Positions 16,223 to 26,281 of a stretch of DNA of 64,000 bases are shown here, piece by piece; position 1 is the stretch's first letter; each line of letters opens with the position of its first letter. Origin of the DNA: Pseudoalteromonas rubra (GTDB lineage: Bacteria; Pseudomonadota; Gammaproteobacteria; Enterobacterales; Alteromonadaceae). The position numbers were made by a program, and so were the translations under genes. The stretch lies in the NCBI RefSeq assembly GCF_000238295.3, contig NZ_AHCD03000035.1:1-64000 (forward strand), given 5' to 3'. The notes under the pieces were generated by a model. That model saw only the letters and a list, made by a program, of their open reading frames with translations, ran no database searches and was not told the origin of the DNA.

Positions 16223-18454
16223 ATGTTTAAACTCTCAGCGATATCAATTTCAATAATTACAGTTTTTTTCTCTCCCGTAAGTGTTTTTGCAAACAATGAT
16301 AGTATCGAAGTCATCGAGGTTTATGCGCAAAAACGTAAGCAAACACTAGAGGAAGTGAGCATTTCAATAGCGACCCTGAAAGGCGATAACTTGACCAGTC
16401 AGGGAATTAAAGACATCAGCGAAGTAGGTGGCTATGTTGCCAACTTTAAAATCAGCCAGAATGCCGCCGAGGGCACACCGCCTGCGTTAAACATTCGAGG
16501 CGTAGGGTTAATTGACTATAACACCGCTAATACGTCGCCCATCGCGATGTATATTGATGGCAGGCCGGTTGGCTCTGCAAACAATCAGATAGCCAACTTG
16601 TTTGATGTTGAGCAAATTGAAGTACTGAAAGGTCCACAAGGTACTTTGTTTGGACGTAACAGTACTGGTGGCGCAGTGCTTGTCAGGACTAAGCGTCCGG
16701 ACGATGGCAACTATGGCTTTATTAAGGCCGGTGTTGGCACCGATGAATGGCGTCGGGTGCAAGGGGCGTATAATGCCAAAGTTAACGAGCTAAGCGCGTT
16801 ACGATTTTCTTTCAATCACACCGATTACGACTACACAAGTTACAACCTGTTTGAGGCATCTCCGGAAGCGGGCCTTAAACAGCAAGATGCCAGACTTAGC
16901 TATTTAGCTGAATGGGATGAATTTACACTTTATGCCAAACTTGAATATGGCCACTGGGATGGGATTGTGCAGCCCGTTGGTAATATCGGCATTTATAAAG
17001 ATCCTGTTAATGGAGTGCGTTGTACGCCAGCTGAGGCTGGTGGCTCCGGGTGTTTTGACATGTTTGGCTTCAATGACGGCAGTGATGATTACTGGGCTGT
17101 CAGCGTGAATAATAACTCTCCACATTTGTCTATCTATAAAGGCTGGACCGTACAAGGAGATTGGCAAATCTCGGACAGTCAGCAATTGACCTACATAAAC
17201 GGTTTTAATCGCCTGGACAGACGACACGCATTTAACTGTGATGGCAGCCCCGCGAGACTGTGTGAAGGGGAGCTTGGTCTGAAAAATGAGATGCTTTCCA
17301 ACGAGTTGCGATACAGTCAAACTCGTGACAAAGATCACCTTACACTGGGTTTATTCCATCTGGAAGAGCGTATCTATCAGGACAACTTCAATGATATTTT
17401 GCGGGATTATCGAGGACTTTTAAGCACTGACCTGACCAACACGTTTTTCTATGACAATGAAATTATAGTAAAGTCTGTGGCGGCGTTTGCGCAGTATGAG
17501 TGGCAGTTTAACGACGCACATCGCATTACTGTCGGGCTTCGTTATAGTGATGAAACGGTAGAGTACGATTCCGTTTCCCAGCTCAATATTGTTGCAGATA
17601 TCACACAGGTAGACGGGGTGACGATCCCTTACTATCGCGTTGATGGTGAAGTAAAAGATGATGGTTTGTCCGGTCGTCTGGCCTGGAATTACCAGTATTC
17701 TGATCCTCTCATGTTCTACTATAGCTTTGCTAATGGTACCAAAAGCGGTGGATACAACGGCGGATTGCTGGCAACAGAAGAGCAGGCAAAGTTAGCCGAC
17801 TATGGCCCTGAGGAGCTCTATGCGCACGAAATTGGGGCGAAATATAACAACGCAGATGACTTATCTATCAATGGCGCTGTGTTCTTCTATGATTATAGCG
17901 ATCAGCAAGTGTTTATGAACCAGGCCTCAACGACGCCGGGCGCACCACCGCTTCAGTTACTAGAAAACGTAGGTAGCTCAACAATATACGGTGCTGAACT
18001 GGCATTACAATATAAGCTGAGCGAGTCCCTCAAGTTTAGAGGTGTAGCCGGTTATGTGCCTGAGGCAAACTTCGACGAGTTCATTGACCCGGTGGGCAAT
18101 GTACTGACAGACAATCGTTTACCATTTACCCCGGAGTGGAACATCAATGGCGATGTCACGCACTCTGTGTCATTTTGGCATGGAGAGTTGGTTTCAACGG
18201 TGGGGTTTGATTACCAATCAGAGTACTACTTCGACCAAAACCAAAATGCTTACGCAATGCAGTCAGGGTATACTTTATGGCGTGGCAGCGTGCGCTTTGA
18301 GCGGGGTGACTGGCGCTTTGGTATATGGGGCAAGAACCTGTTTGATAAAGAATACAGTCACTTAAAATTCGATTTAAGTACTTTTCTCGGCATGCTGCAG
18401 GACTTTAAAGGAGAGGGGAGACGCCTTGGGGTGGATGTTGTGTATAGATTTTAG
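16223..18454 (+). CDS. TonB-dependent outer-membrane receptor
   Basis: Outer-membrane active transporter that takes up a large or scarce ligand using TonB energy. From ATG 16223 the 743-residue product has a signal peptide ending near VFANN, a TonB-box-like segment (IEVIEVYAQKRKQTLEEVS), a plug domain (VEQIEVLKGPQGTLFGRNST, with GGAVLV), and a beta-barrel ending in the canonical aromatic terminus VDVVYRF. The ATG at 16166 lies inside the preceding terminator and is rejected. A TATACT -10-like box is at 16178-16183. The ligand cannot be read from sequence; a histidine kinase gene follows after 39 bases and may be co-transcribed. Confidence 0.9.
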   Translation: MFKLSAISISIITVFFSPVSVFANNDSIEVIEVYAQKRKQTLEEVSISIATLKGDNLTSQGIKDISEVGGYVANFKISQNAAEGTPPALNIRGVGLIDYNTANTSPIAMYIDGRPVGSANNQIANLFDVEQIEVLKGPQGTLFGRNSTGGAVLVRTKRPDDGNYGFIKAGVGTDEWRRVQGAYNAKVNELSALRFSFNHTDYDYTSYNLFEASPEAGLKQQDARLSYLAEWDEFTLYAKLEYGHWDGIVQPVGNIGIYKDPVNGVRCTPAEAGGSGCFDMFGFNDGSDDYWAVSVNNNSPHLSIYKGWTVQGDWQISDSQQLTYINGFNRLDRRHAFNCDGSPARLCEGELGLKNEMLSNELRYSQTRDKDHLTLGLFHLEERIYQDNFNDILRDYRGLLSTDLTNTFFYDNEIIVKSVAAFAQYEWQFNDAHRITVGLRYSDETVEYDSVSQLNIVADITQVDGVTIPYYRVDGEVKDDGLSGRLAWNYQYSDPLMFYYSFANGTKSGGYNGGLLATEEQAKLADYGPEELYAHEIGAKYNNADDLSINGAVFFYDYSDQQVFMNQASTTPGAPPLQLLENVGSSTIYGAELALQYKLSESLKFRGVAGYVPEANFDEFIDPVGNVLTDNRLPFTPEWNINGDVTHSVSFWHGELVSTVGFDYQSEYYFDQNQNAYAMQSGYTLWRGSVRFERGDWRFGIWGKNLFDKEYSHLKFDLSTFLGMLQDFKGEGRRLGVDVVYRF

Positions 18455-18493
18455 CCAGGCATTGGCCTCGAGCTGCTACAGTTTAGGTCTCAA

Positions 18494-21175
18494 ATGGGTA
18501 GTGTAAGACTATTATGCACAGTGTTGCTGTGCCTGTTTACTTTTTTTGCAAACGCGAGTGTGTATGTCTTTGACGGTACACAGCGAGGGCAAAATTTACA
18601 TGACAAAGGAATGGTGCTGTCGGCTCAAAATGGCGCGCGTTTCCCGGATAGCTTCTCAGAGGTTGAACAGTGGGCAAGCACACAGCCGGAGCAGACGAAG
18701 CGTGCGCTTTTTTCTGGCCGGTACTGGTTAGTAACAGAAATTGAAAATCACTCTAAGTACCAGGATCTGGTGCTTTATCCTTATAATACTGTGCTGTCTA
18801 ATGTCGAAACACGTATTTACTCAGAGTCTGGCGTGGAACGGTTTTTTACCGGTGGTATGCATGCCAATGAGTATCCCTTTCACTATGGTAATAAAATACA
18901 TCTCTTGCCCAACCAGAGGTACTTTGTTGTTACCTTGTTTGAGAGCGACTACTTTTACACACCAATCAAACTAGAGCTTATTCCGGTCAAAGAGTTTGAG
19001 CGTCAGGTAACCATTGATAACTTACTCATGTCCCTGTGCTTTAGTGTGGGTATTGTACTTGGTTTGTATAACTTGCTGATTTATATCGGTTCCAAAGATA
19101 TGACTCACTTGTACTATGCCATGTTTGCCGCAACCTGGGTGTTTGCCTGGAGTCATTTCTTTCATATATCCGATCAGCTTTTTGGTTTTTACTCTGCCCA
19201 TTTGCACTGGCTGGGTTTTGCGCTGACGCCCATCACGAATGTGCTATTTTACAATCAACTCCTCAAGCTAAAAGAGACCCATCCATCTTTGTCTACTGCG
19301 TCGCTTTGGGTCGGTGCAATTGGTGCAATCGGTACTCCCTTTTGCATCTTGTTTCCGGGGTTTGGTTTTCTCTGGGCGACCTTGGCTACTGGGTCTGCTT
19401 TGTGTATGGGGCTTTATGTAGGCGTGTTGCGTTTGATGGAGGGTTTCAAGCCCGCTCGTTATTTCGTTCTGGCTTATGTCTGCATGGCAATTCCTAACAT
19501 GGTTGGCAATGTCACTAATCTTGGGTTATTGCCTCCCATTGCGGTTAACTTATATTTAATCGGACTGATAGGTACAGCACTTGATGCCTTGTTACTGGCA
19601 TTTGCAGTGGCCGATAAATACCGACTGACCAATGAGCAAAATATTGAGCTGAATAAAAACCTGGAAGCAAAGGTACTTAAGCGGACCTATGAGTTAGAGC
19701 AACTCGCGTCTGAATTACGCGATGCCAGTGAGGCCAAAAGTCGCTTCCTGGCAAACATGAGCCATGAAATTCGTACACCAATGACGTCGATAATTGGCTA
19801 TGCCGATGGCATTATGCTCGGTGATATCAAACCTCATGAGCGCAATCATGCAATATCGGTGATTTTACAAAATTCTCGTCATGTTCTCGGCCTAATCAAT
19901 GACATTCTGGATATGTCTAAAATCGAAGCAAATCGGCTTGAAGTTGAACTCATTGAAGCGAACCTGTTTCAGTCTATTACTCATGTTGAGTCTTTGCTGG
20001 GTAAGCAGATCAGAGACAAAGGATTGGAGTTTGAACTAAATTACCATTTCCCACTGCCTGATTACATCGTCATTGACCCGACCCGTTTGCGACAAATATT
20101 GCTTAACTTAACGTCGAATGCACTTAAGTTTACCTCTGTTGGTAAAATCTCCATTGATGTCAGTTGCACGCAGGATACCTTGTCGATCAGAGTGCAGGAT
20201 ACCGGAATTGGGATGACCACCGCGGAGCAGAAAGAGTTATTTAACGCTTTTCATCAGGCTGACTCGTCAACAACCAGGAAATACGGGGGAACCGGCCTCG
20301 GGCTTAACATCTCAAAAAGCCTGGCTCAGAAACTCGACGGAGATATTGAAGTTGAAAGCGAAGTTGGTTCGGGTACCGCTTTTACTCTGTCCGTGGGCTT
20401 ATACACTACGCAACGTACTAAATGGCTCAACACTTTCTCGGAAATTCATCAAACTCAGGAGCCTGGCGCAGAGCCGGAGGGTTATGAATCCGAGGCATTA
20501 AAAGGCGAAGTACTGTTGGCCGAAGATCATGTTGATAATTGCCGCCTGATCACGCGTATCCTGGAGCGCATGGGGCTGAGTGTGACTGCGGTTGAGAACG
20601 GGCAACTCGCTGTGCAAGCTGTGTTGGACGGGGAGTTTGACTTGATCCTGATGGATATTCAAATGCCAGTGATGGACGGTGAGCAGGCATTTAACTTTAT
20701 TCAGGCTACGGGCAGCACGGCACCTGTGATTGCGTTAACGGCAAACACGATGAGTCATGAGGTAGAGCGTTATCTTAAGCTTGGCTTTACTGACCACCTG
20801 GCTAAGCCAATCGACAGAGCAGAGTTTGCCAGAAAAGTCAGTCATTACCTGAATATTACCGTTGAAGAAGATCTGGCTTTACCCGATGAAGAGTTTTCGA
20901 TGCTGAAATCTCAGTATATTGCAGGACTGCATGAGCAACTAGTGCAGTTGCAAAATCAGCTCAAGTACCACGACTTTGATGGGCTGGCAAGGTCCATACA
21001 TGCGCTTAAGGGTACGTCAGCAATGTTTGATTGTCATGATATTTATCAAACGGCATCTAAAATAGATGTTCTACTTAAAGAAAAAGAATACGACAAGGTC
21101 AACGTGCCTATGGCAGAGCTCCTTGAGTTGATGCATATCGCAATCCAACAGTCTGAATGCCATCAGGCTATCTGA
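18494..21175 (+). CDS. Hybrid histidine kinase with 7TMR-DISM sensor
   Basis: Membrane sensor kinase with an internal phosphorelay. Order in 893 residues: signal peptide (to about ANA, 22), extracytoplasmic 7TMR-DISM-type domain to about 170, seven membrane helices at about 180-380, coiled coil, HisKA with FLANMSHEIRTPM (H424), HATPase with NLTSNALKF, DTGIGM and GGTGLGLNIS, a receiver domain with phosphoacceptor D721 (LILMDIQMPVMDG), and an HPt domain with SIHALKGTSAMFD (H836). It has no DNA-binding output, so it must signal to a separate regulator not seen here. It lies 39 bases after the TonB receptor gene; it could sense the ligand that the receptor imports, as in other carbohydrate or siderophore loci. 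Confidence 0.92.
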   Translation: MGSVRLLCTVLLCLFTFFANASVYVFDGTQRGQNLHDKGMVLSAQNGARFPDSFSEVEQWASTQPEQTKRALFSGRYWLVTEIENHSKYQDLVLYPYNTVLSNVETRIYSESGVERFFTGGMHANEYPFHYGNKIHLLPNQRYFVVTLFESDYFYTPIKLELIPVKEFERQVTIDNLLMSLCFSVGIVLGLYNLLIYIGSKDMTHLYYAMFAATWVFAWSHFFHISDQLFGFYSAHLHWLGFALTPITNVLFYNQLLKLKETHPSLSTASLWVGAIGAIGTPFCILFPGFGFLWATLATGSALCMGLYVGVLRLMEGFKPARYFVLAYVCMAIPNMVGNVTNLGLLPPIAVNLYLIGLIGTALDALLLAFAVADKYRLTNEQNIELNKNLEAKVLKRTYELEQLASELRDASEAKSRFLANMSHEIRTPMTSIIGYADGIMLGDIKPHERNHAISVILQNSRHVLGLINDILDMSKIEANRLEVELIEANLFQSITHVESLLGKQIRDKGLEFELNYHFPLPDYIVIDPTRLRQILLNLTSNALKFTSVGKISIDVSCTQDTLSIRVQDTGIGMTTAEQKELFNAFHQADSSTTRKYGGTGLGLNISKSLAQKLDGDIEVESEVGSGTAFTLSVGLYTTQRTKWLNTFSEIHQTQEPGAEPEGYESEALKGEVLLAEDHVDNCRLITRILERMGLSVTAVENGQLAVQAVLDGEFDLILMDIQMPVMDGEQAFNFIQATGSTAPVIALTANTMSHEVERYLKLGFTDHLAKPIDRAEFARKVSHYLNITVEEDLALPDEEFSMLKSQYIAGLHEQLVQLQNQLKYHDFDGLARSIHALKGTSAMFDCHDIYQTASKIDVLLKEKEYDKVNVPMAELLELMHIAIQQSECHQAI

Positions 21176-21487
21176 GAACCGACTACTGCATTTTTATTGC
21201 GCTTCAGGCTGTTTTAAATGTAATAAGTTGTTCGGCTTTTGTTATTTAGCGATCACTATTTTTTGTTTTGGAAAAAGCAATAAAGTGTAATGTAATCACT
21301 ACACTAGTCTTATTTATGTAATCTAAATGAGAATGCATGCTGTTACTAGGTTTGTGTAAAACCAGGAACATCAAAGTCTTAGCGATAAAGTGCTCAACAT
21401 ATTCTCACACTTCAGAATGGTGGATTTTTGAGCTTGTGGTCTTTTTGGCTTACCTTTAAAGCGGGTTAGACAACAAGGTATGCAACT
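21176..21487. other. Intergenic region
   Basis: 312 bases without a gene. An imperfect dyad AGTGTA/TACACT (21284-21305) lies about 185 bases before the lipoprotein gene; no clear promoter or terminator is recognised. Confidence 0.4.
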
Positions 21488-23188
21488 ATGAAAACACCTA
21501 TTCCATATATTCTATTGGCTTTGTTAGCCGGGTGCTCTTCATCAGATAACGATGAGCCGAGCAATACTAATGCTCAGGAGCAGCAACAGCAGACTCCTTC
21601 TAATGATGATTCAGCCAATGACGACACGGACAACAACTCTGATAGTGATGACTCTGGCAGTGAGAATTCCGATCCGGGTGATAACGGCACGGATGATAGT
21701 GATGACTCGAATGAACCCGATGAATCGCGCGGCACCTATTTTCCCACAGAAGTCATGGCCTCTTCTCCGTTTAGTGATAGCAGCGAAGAAGTTGAGCGTG
21801 GCTTTGGCAATCGACCAGCGGTAGAGTACGGCCCGTCCGTACCAACCTATTTGTGGTCTACGCAGAGAATTGGCCGGATACTCAATGGCACCGTTCCTTT
21901 ACTGGATGTATTTCGAGTTCAGTCATTTTATCGCAATAGCACGAATGCGGACTGCTTTGGACCGCAGGTATCCTACACAGGTCACCCAGATGCGACTGAT
22001 CCTGCTTCGGCTTCTGGCACCTTACCTGGAGGTGACTTAGGCTTGTGGTCAGAGAGTGACAGTACAGGTAATGCGTGTGCTGTTGCACAAACAAATGCGC
22101 TGTTAAGCGGGATCAGAGATCAGTCGAGAATGAGTCTGATGACCTTAGCCAGTATGGTCTCAGCGGCATTGGACTCAGGGATGAGTTTGCCCGCTGATGG
22201 CAGCAGCATTGATGTGACCGGCGAAATGAATGCCAAAGGTATTGCTGATGTGACTTTCAGCGGTGCCGCTATCACCCGTTCGGGGAGTGAGTGGCAATAT
22301 ACCGTTTCTCTGACATACACAGTCAGTGGCTCTGATTACGACATTTCATTATCTATGGCACACACACCCGGAGCGGATCTGATGAATTATTCTGGCCACC
22401 TTACTTACCAGGTGGAAGGCGAACAGGGCGTTAGCGGTATAGAATTTCCAGGCGGCAATTGTAGTCAAAATGAACGCACCAGAACGGGTTCTCTGGCTTA
22501 TGAGCGTTCGGGAGACAATATGTCCCTTCAAGCCAGGGTTGCCACTTTATGTGGTCACAGTAACAGTGGCATGTTCAACAGTGACAACCAGGTTGATGTG
22601 AATAACAAGTATCACAGTGTCGATAATCCGGATGGATGGAGTGAGAACTTTTCGATATTTGGCGCAAATTTTGCTCTTACATCACTTGCAGGACAATATG
22701 CCTATGTCTGGCAAGCTGGCGTGAACGACAGCAACAGCCGAATTTTCAATATTGGGTTTAATTCTCCCAGCCTGGACAATGGTGAGGCGCACTTTGGATA
22801 TGGAACAAAAATTGAGGAGACAGACGGGCTTATTCAAGGTTTCATCTGTAACTGGGCGGGACCTGGGAATGATCACAGCATGCAGGCATTCTCGCAGCGT
22901 CAGTTCTTTGAGTACGACAGTGCAACAGCCACTTATGATGGAACCGGTAGTAAAGCAAATATTGAATATGCACCTACTACGTCTTGTAGTTATGACGGCG
23001 CTGGCAGCTTTGTATTCGATATAGATGCCAGTGGCGTATTGGGTGATACTGCTCTGGAAGATGCGTCATTGGCGTTCAGTCAGGACCTGTGGGCACCTAC
23101 CGATCCGAGTAAAACTGTAGCAGAATCCATCACTGACCGAGGTTTATCCGTACCAGCTGTGCCTTATACCTGGCCCGTTGATGAATAA
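21488..23188 (+). CDS. Orphan lipoprotein with Asp/Ser/Asn-rich linker
   Basis: Surface or periplasmic lipoprotein of 566 residues and unknown function. The signal MKTPIPYILLALLAGCSS has a clear lipobox (LLAGC). Residues about 20-80 form a low-complexity, highly acidic Asp/Ser/Asn/Gln linker, as seen in surface-exposed lipoproteins of marine gammaproteobacteria. The remaining 480 residues contain several cysteines (for example NADCFGP and NACAVAQ) that could form disulfides, and many Ser/Gly/Thr strands suggesting a beta-rich fold. I recognise no family. It is monocistronic by position. Confidence 0.8.
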   Translation: MKTPIPYILLALLAGCSSSDNDEPSNTNAQEQQQQTPSNDDSANDDTDNNSDSDDSGSENSDPGDNGTDDSDDSNEPDESRGTYFPTEVMASSPFSDSSEEVERGFGNRPAVEYGPSVPTYLWSTQRIGRILNGTVPLLDVFRVQSFYRNSTNADCFGPQVSYTGHPDATDPASASGTLPGGDLGLWSESDSTGNACAVAQTNALLSGIRDQSRMSLMTLASMVSAALDSGMSLPADGSSIDVTGEMNAKGIADVTFSGAAITRSGSEWQYTVSLTYTVSGSDYDISLSMAHTPGADLMNYSGHLTYQVEGEQGVSGIEFPGGNCSQNERTRTGSLAYERSGDNMSLQARVATLCGHSNSGMFNSDNQVDVNNKYHSVDNPDGWSENFSIFGANFALTSLAGQYAYVWQAGVNDSNSRIFNIGFNSPSLDNGEAHFGYGTKIEETDGLIQGFICNWAGPGNDHSMQAFSQRQFFEYDSATATYDGTGSKANIEYAPTTSCSYDGAGSFVFDIDASGVLGDTALEDASLAFSQDLWAPTDPSKTVAESITDRGLSVPAVPYTWPVDE

Positions 23189-23399
23189 ACTGATGACAGC
23201 GGGCACTCAGCTGAGGGCCCGCAACTCCCTTATCCACTGAGAGCTTGCGGTGGATCAAATTCTTTCCTGCCATCGACCAATGTCTAGTGTTGTCTTTATT
23301 TCAGTAATTCTATGTTTAATAGCGTACTCGTCGTTAACCGGGTGTTAGCCAGTTGGCAAAATATCAAACTATCTTTACCCGGCCCAACAGGAAATCATT

Positions 23400-25301
23400 A
23401 TGACAACAACAGCATACCAAACCTATCAACAGGCATATGAGCTATTTGAGCAAGACCCTGAGGCATTTTGGCTACACCAGGCTGGTCGACTCAACTGGCA
23501 CACCCCACCCAAAACAGGCGTAAGTTACGACCATGAGTCATTAAGCCATTGGTTTGAAGACGGCCAACTCAACACCAGCTATCTGGCGTTGGATCAGCAG
23601 GTAAATGAAGGTAGAGCGGAACAAGTTGCGCTCATTTATGATTCACCCGTGACTGAGCAGAAGCAGTGTTACACCTATGCTCAGTTGCTGGATGAAGTCA
23701 GCCATTTTGCAGGCGCGCTGAGTAAACTCGGTGTTGTTGCCCAGGATAGAGTCGTTATCTATATGCCAATGATCCCGCAAGCGGTAATAGCCATGTTGGC
23801 ATGTGCGCGACTTGGGGCCATTCATTCGGTCGTATTTGGCGGTTTCGCACCTAAAGAACTTGCTGTGCGTATTGACGATGCAAAGCCCAAGTTGGTGCTA
23901 AGTGCATCTTGTGGCGTTGAAGTCGGCAGAGTGATTGAGTACAAGGCCATGCTGGATGAAGCACTGGCGTTGGCGACGCATGGAGTTGAGCATACAGTTA
24001 TATGGCAGCGTGGTCAGTATCGCGCATCGATGTTGACCCCCCGAGATATCGACTGGTGTGAACTGGTTGCTGCCGCCCCCAAGGTAGATGCAGTACCTTT
24101 GCCTGCAACTCATCCGCTCTATATTTTATACACATCAGGTACAACGGGGGTACCTAAAGGGGTGGTGCGTGAGCAGGGGGGACACGCCGTAGCGTTACAT
24201 TACAGTATGGAAACTGTGTATGGTATGAAACCTGGCCAGGTGTTCTGGGCCGCTTCTGATATTGGCTGGGTTGTGGGTCATTCTTATATCGTTTATGCGC
24301 CACTGTTGTTTGGCTGCACCACTTTGCTGTATGAGGGCAAGCCCGTCAGAACCCCGGACGCGGGGGCATTTTGGCGGGTTGTCGAGGAGTATCAGGTCAA
24401 TGCATTGTTCAGTGCACCGACAGCTTTTAGAGCCATTAAGAAAGAAGATCCAGAAGGTAAGTTGTTCGCTCAGTACAATACCCGTTCATTACAAACCTTA
24501 TTTCTCGCTGGCGAGCGTTTGGACCCGGCTACCTATGATTGGTTGCAGTCGGTGACAAGACTGCCGGTTATTGACCATTGGTGGCAAACTGAAACTGGCT
24601 GGCCCATTGCCGCCAACCCTATGGGGTTGTCGCCGTTACCGACCAAAGCGGGCAGTGCATCGGTGCCTACGCCGGGTTATCAATTGACTGTCCTGGATGC
24701 GAATGGTGAACCTTGTGCGGCCAATGAACAGGGGCTCATTGCACTTAAAACACCGCTACCACCCGGTTGTCTGAGCAGTATCTGGCAAAATAGCACTCGC
24801 TTTAAGCAGGGGTATCTGTCGGAGTTCCCCGGTTATTACCTATCAGGAGATGGCGGATACCTAGATGAAGAGGGGTACGTCTTTATTATGGGGCGCACGG
24901 ATGATGTGATTAATGTTGCGGGCCATCGCTTATCAACTGGAGAGATGGAGGAAGTGGTGGCGGCGCATGAAGCAGTGGCAGAATGCGCTGTCTTTGCAGC
25001 CAAAGATGAATTAAAGGGGCAGGTACCTGTCGCTATGGTAGTGCTCAAAGATGGAAGCCAGCTCACTCAAGCGCAATTGCGTGAAGAGCTGGTGCAGTCT
25101 ATTCGGGGGAAAATTGGCGCAATCGCGTGTCTGAAACAAATTTTGGTTGTAGAGCGCTTACCTAAAACACGCTCTGGTAAGATATTACGCAAAAACTTAC
25201 GCCAGCTGGTGGATGGCGAAGCGATGACAGTACCGTCAACCATTGACGATCCTGCCACGCTTGATGAAATCAGTACCTTGTGGCACGCCTCGCAGCAATA
25301 A
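23400..25301 (+). CDS. prpE: Propionyl-CoA synthetase
   Basis: AMP-forming acyl-CoA synthetase that activates propionate to propionyl-CoA. The 633-residue length matches PrpE (about 630). Visible marks are the P-loop-like LYTSGTTGVPKGVVREQGGH (the VRE-GGH extension is typical of PrpE rather than Acs), ASDIGWVVGHSYIVYAPLL, the DHWWQTETGWP core, and the C-terminal catalytic lysine segment LPKTRSGKILRKNLRQ. Relatives are regulated by acetylation of that lysine. No prpBCD genes are in the window, so the 2-methylcitrate pathway would be elsewhere. It converges on tusE. Confidence 0.9.
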   Translation: MTTTAYQTYQQAYELFEQDPEAFWLHQAGRLNWHTPPKTGVSYDHESLSHWFEDGQLNTSYLALDQQVNEGRAEQVALIYDSPVTEQKQCYTYAQLLDEVSHFAGALSKLGVVAQDRVVIYMPMIPQAVIAMLACARLGAIHSVVFGGFAPKELAVRIDDAKPKLVLSASCGVEVGRVIEYKAMLDEALALATHGVEHTVIWQRGQYRASMLTPRDIDWCELVAAAPKVDAVPLPATHPLYILYTSGTTGVPKGVVREQGGHAVALHYSMETVYGMKPGQVFWAASDIGWVVGHSYIVYAPLLFGCTTLLYEGKPVRTPDAGAFWRVVEEYQVNALFSAPTAFRAIKKEDPEGKLFAQYNTRSLQTLFLAGERLDPATYDWLQSVTRLPVIDHWWQTETGWPIAANPMGLSPLPTKAGSASVPTPGYQLTVLDANGEPCAANEQGLIALKTPLPPGCLSSIWQNSTRFKQGYLSEFPGYYLSGDGGYLDEEGYVFIMGRTDDVINVAGHRLSTGEMEEVVAAHEAVAECAVFAAKDELKGQVPVAMVVLKDGSQLTQAQLREELVQSIRGKIGAIACLKQILVVERLPKTRSGKILRKNLRQLVDGEAMTVPSTIDDPATLDEISTLWHASQQ

Positions 25302-25317
25302 CCTGCTGTTTGTTCGA

Positions 25318-25647
25318 CTAGATACACTTAGCCGGTTTTGGCAAACCGGCTATTTTAGTCGCTTGTTTTGCCGGACCTTTAGGGAAAAGCTTGTACAAAT
25401 AAATACTCTTTCCTTTGTCTTCCCCTAACTTCTGACCAATGGCCTTAACCAACATGCGTATAGCCGGGCTGGTGTTATATTCTTCATAGAAGTCGCGCAC
25501 AAAGTTGACAACTTCCCAGTGAGCATCTGTCAGCGTAATATTCTCTTGCTCTGCGAGCAGCGGTGCCAGTTCTTTATGCCAGTCCTGATGGTTCAGCAGG
25601 TAGCCTTCTTTGTCTGTTTCGATCTGTTTATCTTGAAAAACGAGCAT
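25318..25647 (-). CDS. tusE: Sulfurtransferase TusE (DsrC-like)
   Basis: Last carrier of the sulfur relay TusA-TusBCD-TusE, which hands persulfide sulfur to MnmA for 2-thiolation of tRNA wobble uridine. The 109-residue protein from ATG 25647 shows the DsrC/TusE features: DWHKELAPLLAEQENITLTD, RDFYEEYNTSPAIRMLVK, and the C-terminal catalytic cysteine as second-last residue (PKPAKCI). The upstream in-frame ATG at 25695 overlaps tusB and is less likely. It is last in the tusDCBE operon, next to yccA, as in enterobacteria. Confidence 0.92.
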   Translation of the reverse strand: MLVFQDKQIETDKEGYLLNHQDWHKELAPLLAEQENITLTDAHWEVVNFVRDFYEEYNTSPAIRMLVKAIGQKLGEDKGKSIYLYKLFPKGPAKQATKIAGLPKPAKCI

Positions 25648-25649
25648 AG

Positions 25650-25925
25650 TTACCACGTAATTGTTTTTTGACATTGCTCGACCAGCATGATCCACTGCTG
25701 GTCGTCGAGCAATTCGATGTTATCCTGTGCGTTGACGCCCCGTGCCTGTGCACAAATACTGAGCATACAGATGCGGTTAGCGCTTAATGCACGCCATGCA
25801 CTTTGATCATAACAGGCATCCCGGGTGAGCAATAGCACATCCTGCTCACCGAGCAGGGAAGCATCAAATGCTGCTTTGTAGTAGCTCATTGGCTTGGAAA
25901 AAATGTGTAATGTCGGGAGACTCAT
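25650..25925 (-). CDS. tusB: Sulfur relay protein TusB
   Basis: Subunit of the TusBCD hexamer in tRNA thiolation. The 91-residue product starts at ATG 25925, overlapping the tusC stop by 4 bases (ATGA), and shows the DsrH/TusB pattern LHIFSKPM and DVLLLTRDACYD. A longer frame running upstream is ruled out by the overlap with tusC. It ends 2 bases before the tusE start. Confidence 0.85.
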   Translation of the reverse strand: MSLPTLHIFSKPMSYYKAAFDASLLGEQDVLLLTRDACYDQSAWRALSANRICMLSICAQARGVNAQDNIELLDDQQWIMLVEQCQKTITW

Positions 25926-26281
25926 AAACTCACTACCTTGTTCTGCTGCTGAAGGAGCGTCTGTTGTGCATCCAGAGTCAGGATCTGCGCATCTATGTTT
26001 AAGTCGTCCGCAGTCAGAGCAAACTGGCTCATGGCGTCGGCACATACATAGATTTGTTCAACGTCATAAATCTCCAGCGTTTTGAGCTGCTTAAAGTAAT
26101 TTTTCATACCCAGTTGAGACGCATCATTGCCTGCTTTTAACGCCAGTACCGCTGGACCTTTGAATAGCCAGGACACGTTTTGATCCAGCGCGGCAAAAAT
26201 CAATGCCATATCTAATCCCTCGCGGATATTTGCGCCATCAAAGGGAGCGGTGTGATTGATCACCAAAATGTTTTCGCTCAT
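25922..26281 (-). CDS. tusC: Sulfur relay protein TusC
   Basis: Subunit of the TusBCD complex, DsrF-like, 119 residues. It has the characteristic early segment NILVINHTAPFDGANIREGL and the helix LDMALIFAALDQNVSWLF. Its start overlaps the tusD stop by 4 bases (ATGA) and its stop overlaps tusB in the same way, so the four tus genes are translationally coupled. Confidence 0.88.
   Translation of the reverse strand: MSENILVINHTAPFDGANIREGLDMALIFAALDQNVSWLFKGPAVLALKAGNDASQLGMKNYFKQLKTLEIYDVEQIYVCADAMSQFALTADDLNIDAQILTLDAQQTLLQQQNKVVSL

Noticed and set aside
23195..23230. GCGGGC/GCCCGC pairing after the orphan lipoprotein
   Set aside because: Stem of six with a long loop and no T-run; too weak to call a terminator.
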